Source: Psychrobacter celer (GTDB lineage: Bacteria > Pseudomonadota > Gammaproteobacteria > Pseudomonadales > Moraxellaceae). Taken from it: a stretch of DNA of 64,000 nt. Positions 34,048-42,766 of the stretch are shown one piece after another; the first letter of the stretch is position 1, and every line of letters begins with the position of its first letter. The translations under genes were made by a program, and so were the position numbers. The DNA lies in NCBI RefSeq assembly GCF_016107555.1, contig NZ_JABASU010000012.1, positions 1-64,000 on the forward strand, written 5' to 3'. The notes under the pieces are model-generated. The model saw only the letters and a list, made by a program, of their open reading frames with translations, did no database searches and was not told the origin of the DNA.

Positions 34048-34971
34048 TCAGTAGCGCGCGTCTTTGGGTTTTTTACCACTGGGCCAGTCATTGACCTTGC
34101 CTGCAAAATCAGGGCGCGGCTGATGGGTAAAAAAATGCGCCACGTCGACAGCATCTTGATCGCTTAGGACATTGCCGTGGCCCCATAGCCCTTTGGTCTG
34201 AATGCCCATGGGCATGTTGTATTTAATAAAGGCGGCAGCTTTATAGGTGCGAGCCATGCCTGCGCCGATATTAAAGGACTCATCGCCCCATAATGGCGGA
34301 AAGACGATGTCACCGCGACTGTCTTTGAGCCCTTCGCCATTGTCGCCATGGCAAGTCGCGCATTGTGCCTGATAGATTTGCTCGCCGCGTATAGGGTCCG
34401 GTGTCAATGAGGTATCGACTGCGCCTGCGTTTTTGATATCGACTTTGTGCTCTTTTGGCGTGTTTTGTGACAGCCATTTCATATAAGCCATCATCGCCTG
34501 CATCTCAGGTGACTCACGGTCTAAGGGTTTGCCATTCATTGAGCGCTGAAAACAGCCGTTGATACGGGCTTCTAGATCGATTTCTTTGCCAGCACGCGGC
34601 ATCACTCGTGGGTAGGTGTTATAGCTGTTGATATAGGGGTCGCCAAGCGGGACTTTGCCTTGTGATATATGGCAGCTATTACAGTTCATCTGCGCGCCGA
34701 CGTGCTCTGGTAGCAGGCGCTTGGTTTCGTTAAGGAGCCGCTTGCCATAAAATATTTCCTCAGCATTTGGCTCATATAAGATGGCAGTGTCTTGCGGTAG
34801 GATATATGTGCCGATATCTTCGTTGGCATCGTCGGCTGTGACCGTGTTAAATTCAGGTGCATTGCGCTCAGCAGGGGCAGGATTGGAGCAGCCGCTGACA
34901 GTGCTTATACTGATGACACCTAAGATGGCATAAACCGCAGCGCGCGGCAATGTAAATAGTAAATGGGTCAT
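34048..34971 (-). CDS. tsdA: Dihaem cytochrome c, TsdA-like thiosulfate dehydrogenase
   Basis: A 307-residue lipoprotein cytochrome: a signal peptide ends at lipobox VSGC with Cys28. Two c-haem motifs are present, CNSCH at 97-101 and CATCH at 204-208. Between them is the RINGCFQRSMNG segment (about 136-147) and SPEMQAMMAYMKWLS, which are characteristic of TsdA-type thiosulfate dehydrogenase/tetrathionate reductase. The product would oxidise thiosulfate to tetrathionate, or run in reverse, in the periplasm. Its start overlaps the stop of the upstream trihaem cytochrome gene by four bases (ATGA), so the two are coupled. A TtrSR-like pair is divergent from this operon, which supports a tetrathionate/thiosulfate role. 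Confidence 0.7.
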   Translation of the reverse strand: MTHLLFTLPRAAVYAILGVISISTVSGCSNPAPAERNAPEFNTVTADDANEDIGTYILPQDTAILYEPNAEEIFYGKRLLNETKRLLPEHVGAQMNCNSCHISQGKVPLGDPYINSYNTYPRVMPRAGKEIDLEARINGCFQRSMNGKPLDRESPEMQAMMAYMKWLSQNTPKEHKVDIKNAGAVDTSLTPDPIRGEQIYQAQCATCHGDNGEGLKDSRGDIVFPPLWGDESFNIGAGMARTYKAAAFIKYNMPMGIQTKGLWGHGNVLSDQDAVDVAHFFTHQPRPDFAGKVNDWPSGKKPKDARY

Positions 34972-36353
34972 TGGTTTGCTCCTTTTTCTGCAGCGTCAAT
35001 GCTTAGGTCTGGGGCGATATCGGTACTGGTTTTTGGTTTTTTGGCGAGAAAAGCGCGCATTTTTACCACGTCATTGACGTCGATTTTGGGCGCTTGGTTG
35101 GTCCAGCTGTTGCGGACATAGTTGACCACCTCGGCCACATCCGCATCACTTAAGTTAGAAAACTCAGGCATGGTAAATGCCATACGATCATAAGGGGTCT
35201 TGGGCATCCGGCCGCCGCTTAAGGTGATTTGTAAGACGGAGTCCGCGTTTTTAGAATACACCGCGCTATTACCATCAAGGGCGGGGAAGATACGCGCCAC
35301 ACCTTGACCATCGGCGCGGTGGCAAACTTGACAATACTCTGCGTAGAGGGTTGCGCCGCGTGAGTCATAGTTGCCATCTAACAGTTTTTGTGTGGTGGTG
35401 TCTGCTTTATTCGGCAGGGTTTCTTCTTTGTTTGGTGCAGGGCTTAGGGTTTTGAGGTAGGACGACATGGCGTTGATATCGTCGTCAGTCATGTATTGGG
35501 TGCTGTGCTCGACCACTTCCGCCATGGCACCAAAGGCGGCAGTGGTGTCGGTACGGCCAGTCTTAAAGAAGTCGTTTAACTCTGCCACTGTCCACGTGCC
35601 AAGTCCGCGATGCTCGCCGCGTATGCTTTTGGCACGCCAGCCATCAATGACCGCGCCGCTTAGATATTTGTTGGAGTCCGCGTTACTGAGCGCGACCTCT
35701 TGAAAGCCGATACCGCGGCTAGTGTGACAAGAGCCGCAATGTCCAGGGCCTTCGATTAAGTACTGACCACGGGTCAAGAGCGCATCGTCCGTCTCAGGGA
35801 CAAATTCACGCTTACGATCAAATAACACCTGCCAGTAGGCTAAGGGCCAGCGCCAATTGGCCACTGGTGGTAGCTCGTTTTTTAGGTTGGCTTGCTGAAC
35901 GGGTTTGACGTCAGACATAAAAAACGCATACATCGCGGCCACGTCCTCATCTGGCATCAGCTGATAAGACGGGTAGGGCATCGCAGGATACAAGGCTTTG
36001 TTATCACGGCGCACCCCGTGTTTGACCGCATTTTTGAAATCATCAAAACTATAATTGCCAATGCCCGTGTCTTTGTCGGGGGTGATGTTGGTTGAGTAAA
36101 TCGCCCCAAGTGGCGTCAGCATCGGTAGACCGCCTGCATAAGTCTCGCCGTCAAGCGTCGTATGACAAGCGACACAGTCTGCGGTACGGGCGATGTACGC
36201 GCCTTTTTTTATTAAGGCCGGGTCGGTGATATCGACCTCGATATTGCTCGTGCTGGTGCGCATATTTGGCAGTAATTGTCCAATAATAAAGGCAATGACC
36301 AGCCCGATAATACCGACGATCAAGATAATCAGTGGCCACTTTTTATTTTTCAT
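34968..36353 (-). CDS. Membrane-anchored trihaem cytochrome c
   Basis: About 461 residues from the chosen start. One N-terminal hydrophobic helix (residues about 5-27, PLIILIVGIIGLVIAFIIG) acts as a signal anchor, and three haem motifs follow: CVACH, CGSCH and CQVCH. The layout is that of the cytochrome subunits of membrane alcohol or gluconate dehydrogenases. Next to the TsdA-like gene it is more likely the electron partner linking thiosulfate oxidation to the respiratory chain; this is an inference. The start at 36353 (MKNKKWPL) is supported by GGAGGG about 9 bases upstream; the longer frame would add 22 residues through the ribosome site. Confidence 0.82.
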   Translation of the reverse strand: MKNKKWPLIILIVGIIGLVIAFIIGQLLPNMRTSTSNIEVDITDPALIKKGAYIARTADCVACHTTLDGETYAGGLPMLTPLGAIYSTNITPDKDTGIGNYSFDDFKNAVKHGVRRDNKALYPAMPYPSYQLMPDEDVAAMYAFFMSDVKPVQQANLKNELPPVANWRWPLAYWQVLFDRKREFVPETDDALLTRGQYLIEGPGHCGSCHTSRGIGFQEVALSNADSNKYLSGAVIDGWRAKSIRGEHRGLGTWTVAELNDFFKTGRTDTTAAFGAMAEVVEHSTQYMTDDDINAMSSYLKTLSPAPNKEETLPNKADTTTQKLLDGNYDSRGATLYAEYCQVCHRADGQGVARIFPALDGNSAVYSKNADSVLQITLSGGRMPKTPYDRMAFTMPEFSNLSDADVAEVVNYVRNSWTNQAPKIDVNDVVKMRAFLAKKPKTSTDIAPDLSIDAAEKGANQ

Positions 36354-36552
36354 CCGTCCACCCTCCATAAGATAGCTGTGTCCAGCACACCGTGCCCTAG
36401 GATTGCATACGGTGCACATGACGATTTAAAGGTTATACTATGATGATTGAGTATATGGCAGGCGCGGCAATGGCGATATTGTGGAAAACCACATTATAAT
36501 TGGGGTTTTGGTTTATAATATCGACTGATAGGTCCAGTGGGAAGTGAGCACG
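36354..36552. promoter_or_regulatory. Divergent promoter region, cytochromes / TtrS-like
   Basis: About 200 bases between divergent operons. It contains GTGGAAAACCAC (36481-36492), a palindrome with a 4-base centre, followed by GGGGTTTTGG about 10 bases on, giving inverted AAAACC/GGTTTT blocks. It is a reasonable place for binding of the TtrR-like regulator; promoters were not mapped. Confidence 0.4.
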
Positions 36553-38643
36553 ATGTACAAAGGCTCTAAAAATAAGGCGACGTGGCATGCGTCTGTTGGC
36601 GCTGTTTTGCTGCTTGTGATGACGTTATATAGTGGGGTAGGTGTCGCGACAGCATTTGCGCAGACGTATTATTTGGGCGTGCTGGCGCCGCAAGGTGAGA
36701 GAGCCGCGCAAGATCGCTGGCAGCCATGGCTAGATGATATCAATCGGCAGCTCGCCGAGGACACGGTGGTATTAGTGCCGTTGGCATTAGAAAACTGGCA
36801 ACAGCAAATACAAGCCAAACAGTTTGCATTTGTGCTGGGTCCGCAAGTCCAGTTTATAAAAATGAATACCACCAAATGGCGCTGGCTGGCTACGTTGCAG
36901 GCACCGACAGTTTTGTCTGAGCAGGCGCTGTCGGTCGATGATAAGGTGCAAGGCTTTCGGGCACATACGCTCACCCAACGTGCATCGCAAGCGACGGTTA
37001 GCTTGGCTCAGCAGTTTCGCCAAATACCTGAGCCGATAGCGCAGCAACAGCCCAGCGCGATGGAAGCGGTAGCCAGTGCTTTATGGGTGGCAGCCGATAG
37101 CGACATATATCGTTTGTCAGATTTACAGCGCCGTACGGTGGCCGCAGTCGATGCCGATGCGTTTGGTGGATATTTGCTGGGCGCGCATTTATTACAGCAA
37201 AACGGCATCACGCCCAGTCATTATCACGTACAGTTCACCGGCTATCCGATTGAGCGGAGTTTGCAGGCTTTGGCCCATGGCAGGGTCGATGCTGCCATCG
37301 TGCCGCTATGCTTGATGGAGGAGATGACGCGGCAAGGGAAAATACATGCCAAACAATATCGTCTACTGCATCCAGTCGCGACCGCATCAAACTGCCAGTC
37401 TTCTACAGCGATCTATCCCAACTGGACGCTGGCCGCCACTGAGCAAGCACCTGCGGCATTGGTACGGCAAGTCAGTCAGCAGGTATTTGCCCCGCCACCA
37501 ACAGAGCCAATGTCTACGGCAGGGCTGCGCTGGCTGCCTCCAGAGTCTAGTATGGAGGCTGAGCGTGTCTTATATGAGATGCAGCGTCATCCAGCCCAAA
37601 AACCGCTCAGCGCTCATTTGCTCGACTGGATACAAGCGCATCGGCTGGGAGTCGGCGTGCTGGTGTTTATTATTCTGATATCGACCATCAACTATGGCTG
37701 GATGAGCTGGCTGGCTTGGCGTCGCCGCCAAAAAATACTGAGGCAAAACCGTCTCATTCGTGACTATGATGAGCAGCTGCGCCAATCAGAGCGTTTTGCG
37801 GTCATTGGTGAGATGAGTGGTGCTATCGCCCATGAAATCAATCAGCCGCTGGCAACTATTCAAAACTATGCACAAGGATTGCTGATACGGCATCAGCATA
37901 AGACAGAGACAAATAATAAAGAGCCAAATAATAAAATGACACAAAATGCCTTAGAGCAGATCGTCTATGAGACCAAACGTGTCGCGGCGGTCGTCAATAA
38001 TATCCGCAGCTGGGCGGGACGCTCGCAGCGGAGCGCCACCGATGACGTGAGGGTCGACATCATAGCGACCTATCGGCAGTGTGTTTTATTATTGGGTGAT
38101 AAAGCGAGCGGTATCGATTTTTGGCTGATAACTGACTATAAAGGCGTGACCCTGCCGCATCTGCTCTTAGATCAACTGCTCATCAATACCATGAGCAATG
38201 CCGCCCAGCAAGGTGCGACAAGTATCTCGTTACGCTGTCAGATAGATAGCCGCGATGACAAAAAGTGGCTGGCGCTGCATGTCAGTGACGACGCAGGAGG
38301 GTTTGATACGCGGCAACTGGCTCAGTCCCATCAGCAGGACGCTGCATCTGGATATTATGCCGCACAGTCGAGCAAAGCGGATGGTCTGGGGCTGGGTCTG
38401 ATGATTTGTCAGCGACTGTGTAAGTCCATAGAGGCACAGATAGCGCTAAGTAATATCGAAGTAGCCGCAGAGCTCGATAAATATCCTGTGGCAAACGCTC
38501 AGACCTATCGCTTTCGGCGTACCTTACAGGGTAAACTGCAGTCGCTACCCACGCATCTAGGCCAGCCGCCAGCAAATACGATAGGCGCGCAAGTCTCTTT
38601 TTATTTGCCGCTATCTGTACTTGATAGAAAGAACGGGCAGTAA
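36553..38643 (+). CDS. ttrS: TtrS-like sensor histidine kinase
   Basis: About 696 residues. The N-terminal signal sequence ends near AFAQ; residues about 35-340 form a periplasmic PhnD/phosphonate-binding-like domain (LGVLAPQGERAAQDRWQPW at the start), the hallmark of TtrS tetrathionate sensors; one membrane helix (about 365-385) follows; then the kinase core with H-box IGEMSGAIAHEINQPLATIQNYAQ, N-box LLINTMSNAAQQGA, and G-box GLGLGLMICQRL. It should sense an external sulfur compound and phosphorylate the downstream regulator. The ATG at 36553 is preferred over GTG 36544. It is divergent from the TsdA-like operon. Confidence 0.72.
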   Translation: MYKGSKNKATWHASVGAVLLLVMTLYSGVGVATAFAQTYYLGVLAPQGERAAQDRWQPWLDDINRQLAEDTVVLVPLALENWQQQIQAKQFAFVLGPQVQFIKMNTTKWRWLATLQAPTVLSEQALSVDDKVQGFRAHTLTQRASQATVSLAQQFRQIPEPIAQQQPSAMEAVASALWVAADSDIYRLSDLQRRTVAAVDADAFGGYLLGAHLLQQNGITPSHYHVQFTGYPIERSLQALAHGRVDAAIVPLCLMEEMTRQGKIHAKQYRLLHPVATASNCQSSTAIYPNWTLAATEQAPAALVRQVSQQVFAPPPTEPMSTAGLRWLPPESSMEAERVLYEMQRHPAQKPLSAHLLDWIQAHRLGVGVLVFIILISTINYGWMSWLAWRRRQKILRQNRLIRDYDEQLRQSERFAVIGEMSGAIAHEINQPLATIQNYAQGLLIRHQHKTETNNKEPNNKMTQNALEQIVYETKRVAAVVNNIRSWAGRSQRSATDDVRVDIIATYRQCVLLLGDKASGIDFWLITDYKGVTLPHLLLDQLLINTMSNAAQQGATSISLRCQIDSRDDKKWLALHVSDDAGGFDTRQLAQSHQQDAASGYYAAQSSKADGLGLGLMICQRLCKSIEAQIALSNIEVAAELDKYPVANAQTYRFRRTLQGKLQSLPTHLGQPPANTIGAQVSFYLPLSVLDRKNGQ

Positions 38644-38790
38644 TATAGCCAGTTGAACAGAAAACGGTTATAAATTATGAAGCGTGATGGGTATAAGTTT
38701 TACGTACGTGCTGCATGCCTTCGATGCTGCGCAACCTACATTTAAAAACACCATCATTTATCATCACTCAATTGGGCCAAAAAGGTTTAT

Positions 38791-39468
38791 ATGATTTTCT
38801 CCCCTTTGACACACATCTCTGAGCACGGTCAAGATATGCCTATGATATCGTCCGACCATGTACCAAAAACCAGCGCCGAGCCCATTGTCGTCCATATCAT
38901 CGACGATGAAGAAAGCGTGCGCCTCTCTTGTGAGTTTTTACTTGGGAGCTTGGGAATGCAAGCGCAAGGATGGCCGAGTGCGTTAGCGTTTTTGCAGCAG
39001 GTAGATATCTATCGTCCCGCTGTCATCATCAGTGATTTGATGATGCCGGAGATGAGCGGGCAGGCGCTACAGGCGTATCTGAATAATCATGATAGCCCTA
39101 TGGCGATCATCGCTTTGACAGGTAATGGCGAAATTGCGGATGCGGTAAATATGCTCAAACAGGGCGCGGCCGATTATCTAGAAAAACCCATAGGCAGTCA
39201 GCGTCTACAGCAAGCATTGGCACAGGCGCAAGCATTAACCATCAAGCGTGCCAAACTGTACGAGATTCGCAAACTGTATGCTCAGCTGACGGATAAAGAA
39301 AAGCTGGTAGCCGATGAGCTGCTACAAGGTAATATCAATAAAGTCATCGCCGACCACTTAGATATTGCCGTGCGCACAGTCGAGGTGCACCGCTCACAAG
39401 TGATGAAAAAGATGCAAGCGCAGCATGTCAGTGAACTGATTCAAAAGCTGGTGCTGCTTGACCCTTAG
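38791..39468 (+). CDS. ttrR: TtrR-like FixJ/NarL response regulator
   Basis: A 225-residue two-domain regulator. The receiver domain (residues about 30-145) has the DDEE acidic pocket, the phosphoacceptor in ISDLMMPEMSG and KP in LEKPIG. The C-terminal LuxR-type helix-turn-helix (NKVIADHLDIAVRTVEVHRSQVMKKM, about 185-210) binds DNA. It follows the TtrS-like kinase by 147 bases on the same strand and is its natural partner. Likely targets are the divergent cytochrome operon and itself. AAAGG lies before the ATG. No tetrathionate reductase genes ttrABC are in the window. Confidence 0.8.
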   Translation: MIFSPLTHISEHGQDMPMISSDHVPKTSAEPIVVHIIDDEESVRLSCEFLLGSLGMQAQGWPSALAFLQQVDIYRPAVIISDLMMPEMSGQALQAYLNNHDSPMAIIALTGNGEIADAVNMLKQGAADYLEKPIGSQRLQQALAQAQALTIKRAKLYEIRKLYAQLTDKEKLVADELLQGNINKVIADHLDIAVRTVEVHRSQVMKKMQAQHVSELIQKLVLLDP

Positions 39469-39559
39469 GGCATGTCCTTACTGGTGACTCATTTTTCGGT
39501 CTATTTACCAGCTATCTGGGACCTGTTTTTAAATAAGCACTGTGCATAATATCAATGAC

Positions 39560-40354
39560 TTAACTTAAAATCAGGCTATCATCTTCGACCTTTTCACCAC
39601 GGGTTTGCTCGAACATATCGAGCAGGTCATGGACGGTCATGCCGCGACGAGTGTCTCCTGCAACATCTAAGACCACTTGGCCTTGATGTAGCATCACCGT
39701 ACGCGTGCCGTGCGCCAGCGCCTGCTGCATAGAGTGGGTGACCATCATCGTCGTAAGGCTATTGTCTGTGACGATCTTATCAGTCAGCTCCAAGACAAAC
39801 GCCGCTGTCTTCGGGTCAAGTGCGGCCGTATGCTCATCTAGTAATAAGATTTTGGAAGGCTGGAGCGAGGCCATCAGGAGGCTAACTGCCTGACGTTGCC
39901 CGCCTGATAGCAATCCCATGCGGTCAGTTAAGCGGTTTTCTAATCCCAGTTTAAGTACGGACAGCTTTTCGCGAAACAAATCACGGTTATTTTGGTTTAA
40001 GGCAAAGCTCAACCCACGCTTGCCGCCACGTTTGTACGCCAGTGCCATGTTTTCTTCGATAGTGAGCGCCTCGCAGGTGCCCGCCATCGGGTCTTGAAAC
40101 ACGCGAGCGACCCAGTGCGCGCGCTGATGCGCGGTTTTTTTGGTGACATCAATACCATTAAGTAAGATTGAGCCACTATCGACACGTGTGGTACCACTGA
40201 CAGTATTCAAAAACGTGGATTTACCAGCACCATTGGTACCAATCACCGTCACAAACTCACCATCTGCAATGTTGAGATTGATGCCGCGTAGCGCCGGATT
40301 TTCGATAGGGGTGCCTGGGTTAAAGGTTAACCGCAAATCTGTGGCTTGCATCAT
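39560..40354 (-). CDS. ABC transporter ATP-binding protein
   Basis: A 264-residue ABC ATPase: Walker A GTNGAGKST (about residues 38-46), signature LSGGQRQ (about 145-151), Walker B ILLLDEHTAALDP, and H-loop MMVTHSMQQALAHG. It lies 66 bases after the permease gene, and with the two binding proteins upstream forms a complete importer of the TrpXYZ/DUF534 class, usually for aromatic amino acids. Substrate here is not shown. It is the last gene of the operon. Confidence 0.85.
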   Translation of the reverse strand: MMQATDLRLTFNPGTPIENPALRGINLNIADGEFVTVIGTNGAGKSTFLNTVSGTTRVDSGSILLNGIDVTKKTAHQRAHWVARVFQDPMAGTCEALTIEENMALAYKRGGKRGLSFALNQNNRDLFREKLSVLKLGLENRLTDRMGLLSGGQRQAVSLLMASLQPSKILLLDEHTAALDPKTAAFVLELTDKIVTDNSLTTMMVTHSMQQALAHGTRTVMLHQGQVVLDVAGDTRRGMTVHDLLDMFEQTRGEKVEDDSLILS

Positions 40355-40420
40355 AGTCGTTATTCCTTATTGTCACTTTAAGACAGTCACTTCAAGCTTG
40401 TATTGCTACTTTACCCACTA

Positions 40421-41320
40421 TTAAGCGCGAGCCTTGCGAGATAAAAACTTGGTTTTGGCTTTTGGTAGTACCAGTGCCAGTACCACCAGTAGGGCGGTGA
40501 TTAGGTTTAAATCCTGCGGACCAAAGCCGATGCTACGTAGTGTATCGCTCGATAGCGCCACCTGAATAAACAGCTTATATAGTACCGCCCCGACGATAAC
40601 AGCAAAGGTAATCAGCCAGATACGCTTGGCAGGAATGATGGTCTCACCGATGATGACGGCTGCTAGACCAATGACAATGGTACCGATACCGATAGAGATG
40701 TCCGCGCCGCCTTGTGTTTGTACAAACAAAGCACCTGCCAGTGCGATTAGACCATTGGATATGGCCATACCGATGATGGTCATCCATGAGGTGTTGATAC
40801 CTTGGGCTTGTGCCATCCGTAGGTTGGAGCCTGTGGCACGCATCGACAAGCCAGTTTCAGTGTTATAAAACCAATCTAAAAACAGCTTGGCCAGTAAGAT
40901 CACCACCCCAATGATCAAGCAGCGCATCCAATAGCCGTTGCCATCGGTTACCAAGCTGCTAAATACAGTGGTCTCACCAAGGAGCGGTAAGTTTGGCGCA
41001 CCCATGATGCGCAAGTTGACAGAGTATAGCGCGACCATCACCAAGATACTGGCAAGTAGCTGCAAGATACCCAGCTTGACGTGGAGCCATGCCGTGACGA
41101 TACCTGCGACTGATCCTGCGAGCATACCAAACGCGCAAGCAAGCCATGGGTTGATACCAGCGACGATAGAGATACCAGCGACAGCGCCGCCGAGCGGAAA
41201 GCTGCCATCAGCCGTCAGATCAGGAAAGTCGAGCGTACGAAATGAGATCAGGACGCCAAGTGCAACAAGGCCATAAATCAGACCGCTTTCAAGCGCACCA
41301 AAAAAAGCAATTAAAGACAT
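40421..41320 (-). CDS. ABC transporter permease (BPD_transp_2-like)
   Basis: A 299-residue integral membrane protein with about eight hydrophobic segments, opening with FFGALESGLIYGLVALGVLISFRTLDFPDLTADGSFPLG, a signature of permeases paired with DUF534 binding proteins. GSNLRMAQAQGINTSWMTIIGMAISNGLIALAG (about residues 180-212) contains the cytoplasmic coupling loop. It forms the channel with the ATPase encoded downstream. A 300-base gap with a terminator separates it from the binding-protein genes, so expression may be partly uncoupled. Confidence 0.87.
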   Translation of the reverse strand: MSLIAFFGALESGLIYGLVALGVLISFRTLDFPDLTADGSFPLGGAVAGISIVAGINPWLACAFGMLAGSVAGIVTAWLHVKLGILQLLASILVMVALYSVNLRIMGAPNLPLLGETTVFSSLVTDGNGYWMRCLIIGVVILLAKLFLDWFYNTETGLSMRATGSNLRMAQAQGINTSWMTIIGMAISNGLIALAGALFVQTQGGADISIGIGTIVIGLAAVIIGETIIPAKRIWLITFAVIVGAVLYKLFIQVALSSDTLRSIGFGPQDLNLITALLVVLALVLPKAKTKFLSRKARA

Positions 41321-41522
41321 AAGAGATCAGTAAGTCATAACCAAGTGTCCGGCGCGAGAGAGTCACATAAATGCGCGGCGATTGCCACACTCATATAAAC
41401 GCCAAACAGCTAAGCGGTGAATTTAACAGATTAAACAATCTGCGGTTAGGGTAAACCAAAACATATCACGATGAATAACGATCATAAGCTACCTTGGTTT
41501 TAATTATATAGGCCGATCGGAC

Positions 41523-41575
41523 AAAACCAACGACAGACAGCCATGAATAGCGCTCGCTGTCTGTTTGGTGGTTTT
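41523..41575 (-). terminator. Terminator-like hairpin after binding-protein gene
   Basis: Long imperfect inverted repeat (AAAACCA..CGACAGACAG against CTGTCTGTTTGGTGGTTTT), ending on the minus strand in TTTTGT. It could attenuate read-through from the binding proteins into the permease, lowering membrane-component expression. Confidence 0.55.
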
Positions 41576-41620
41576 GCTGATAGATAGACGCTGCTATGTG
41601 ACGTCAAAGATAGAAGGTCG

Positions 41621-42658
41621 TTATTCTATCACTTCTTTGGCGTTATCGATAACCGCTTGTGATAAAGTAATGCCTTCTTCAGTCGCATGTTTTGGACTGA
41701 CATACAAATCTAGCGCTTGCGGCGTATAGACAGGGATAGCGCCGGCTTTTTCACCATTTAAGATACGCACAACGATTTTGCCAGTTTCGCGGCCAAGATC
41801 GTAGTAGTTGACGCCCAACGCCGCCACCGCACCGCGCTCGACTGAGCTGGTGTCTGAGGCAATCAGCGGAATCTTACTTTCTTTGGCGATTTGGTATAGC
41901 GACTCATAAGCCGACACCACGTTGTTATCTGTTGAGGTGTAGATCATATCCACCTTACCCTCAAGACTGCGGGCGGCCATGGCGATGTCGTTACTACGCT
42001 GTGCTGGCGCTTCATGCACATTGATACCAAGTGGCGTCAGCTTTTCTTTTAGGTTTTTTAGGATGATGGTTGAGTTGACTTCACCTGGGCTATAGACGTA
42101 ACCGACGTTTTTTAGGTCTGGGATGATCTGACGCATCAGCTCGATTTGCGGCTCATAGGGTAGCGCATCTGATGCGCCAGTGACGTTGGTGCCTGAGCCA
42201 TCAAGTTTCGGTACTAGCTTGGCGGCGACAGGGTCAGTCACAGCCGAAAATACCATCGGAATGGTGCTGGTCGCTGCTGCAACAGACTGAGCGGATGGGG
42301 TGGCGATCGCGACAATAGCGTCTGGCTCATCCGCGACAAACTGCTTGGCGATCTGTCCGGCTGTTGCCGTATTGCCTTGTGCGCTTTGAAAGTTAACCGT
42401 TAGGTTTTCACCGTCTTTAAAACCTGCTTCATCGAGCTCGTCGATCACGCCTTTACGTACGTCATCTAAGGCAGGATGCTCGACAATGGCGGTAATGGCG
42501 ACCGTTTTCATTTGCGTGGCGGTACTGTCTGTCGCACCGTCAGCACTATCGGTGTCTTGGGCTGTCTGATTACAGCCAGTTAAGATCGCAGTACAAACGC
42601 CGCCTAATAACAGCGCCTTACTGAAGTTGAAATGACCAAAACGGTTTTGATAAAACAT
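41621..42658 (-). CDS. ABC substrate-binding lipoprotein, DUF534/TrpX-like (copy 2)
   Basis: A 345-residue lipoprotein: the signal peptide ends in ILTGC with Cys29. The ABC_sub_bind (DUF534) pattern is clear: VAITAIVEHPALDDVRKGVIDEL, NFQSAQGNTATAGQIAKQF, ATPSAQSVAAAT, VTDPVAAKL, YVYSPGEVNS, STDNNVVSAYESL. It delivers substrate, probably an aromatic amino acid as in TrpX, to the permease encoded downstream. The ATG at 42658 is preferred over GTG 42667 because AGGAG then falls at proper distance. It is a close paralogue of the gene immediately upstream. Confidence 0.87.
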   Translation of the reverse strand: MFYQNRFGHFNFSKALLLGGVCTAILTGCNQTAQDTDSADGATDSTATQMKTVAITAIVEHPALDDVRKGVIDELDEAGFKDGENLTVNFQSAQGNTATAGQIAKQFVADEPDAIVAIATPSAQSVAAATSTIPMVFSAVTDPVAAKLVPKLDGSGTNVTGASDALPYEPQIELMRQIIPDLKNVGYVYSPGEVNSTIILKNLKEKLTPLGINVHEAPAQRSNDIAMAARSLEGKVDMIYTSTDNNVVSAYESLYQIAKESKIPLIASDTSSVERGAVAALGVNYYDLGRETGKIVVRILNGEKAGAIPVYTPQALDLYVSPKHATEEGITLSQAVIDNAKEVIE

Positions 42659-42766
42659 AGCTCTCACTCCTGAAAATAATAATGTGTCCGTACATTATTT
42701 AATAGATGGGTAAAGGATAACGTCAGTTGACTGTGTCATACAATCACTGCATCACACGCCCTATGA

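Noticed and set aside
39469..39559. TAGGGCATGTCC sequence right after ttrR, like the MITE ends
   Set aside because: Only one end is seen, the following bases do not match the MITE interior well, and no inverted partner is present before the ABC ATPase gene; at most a degraded end.
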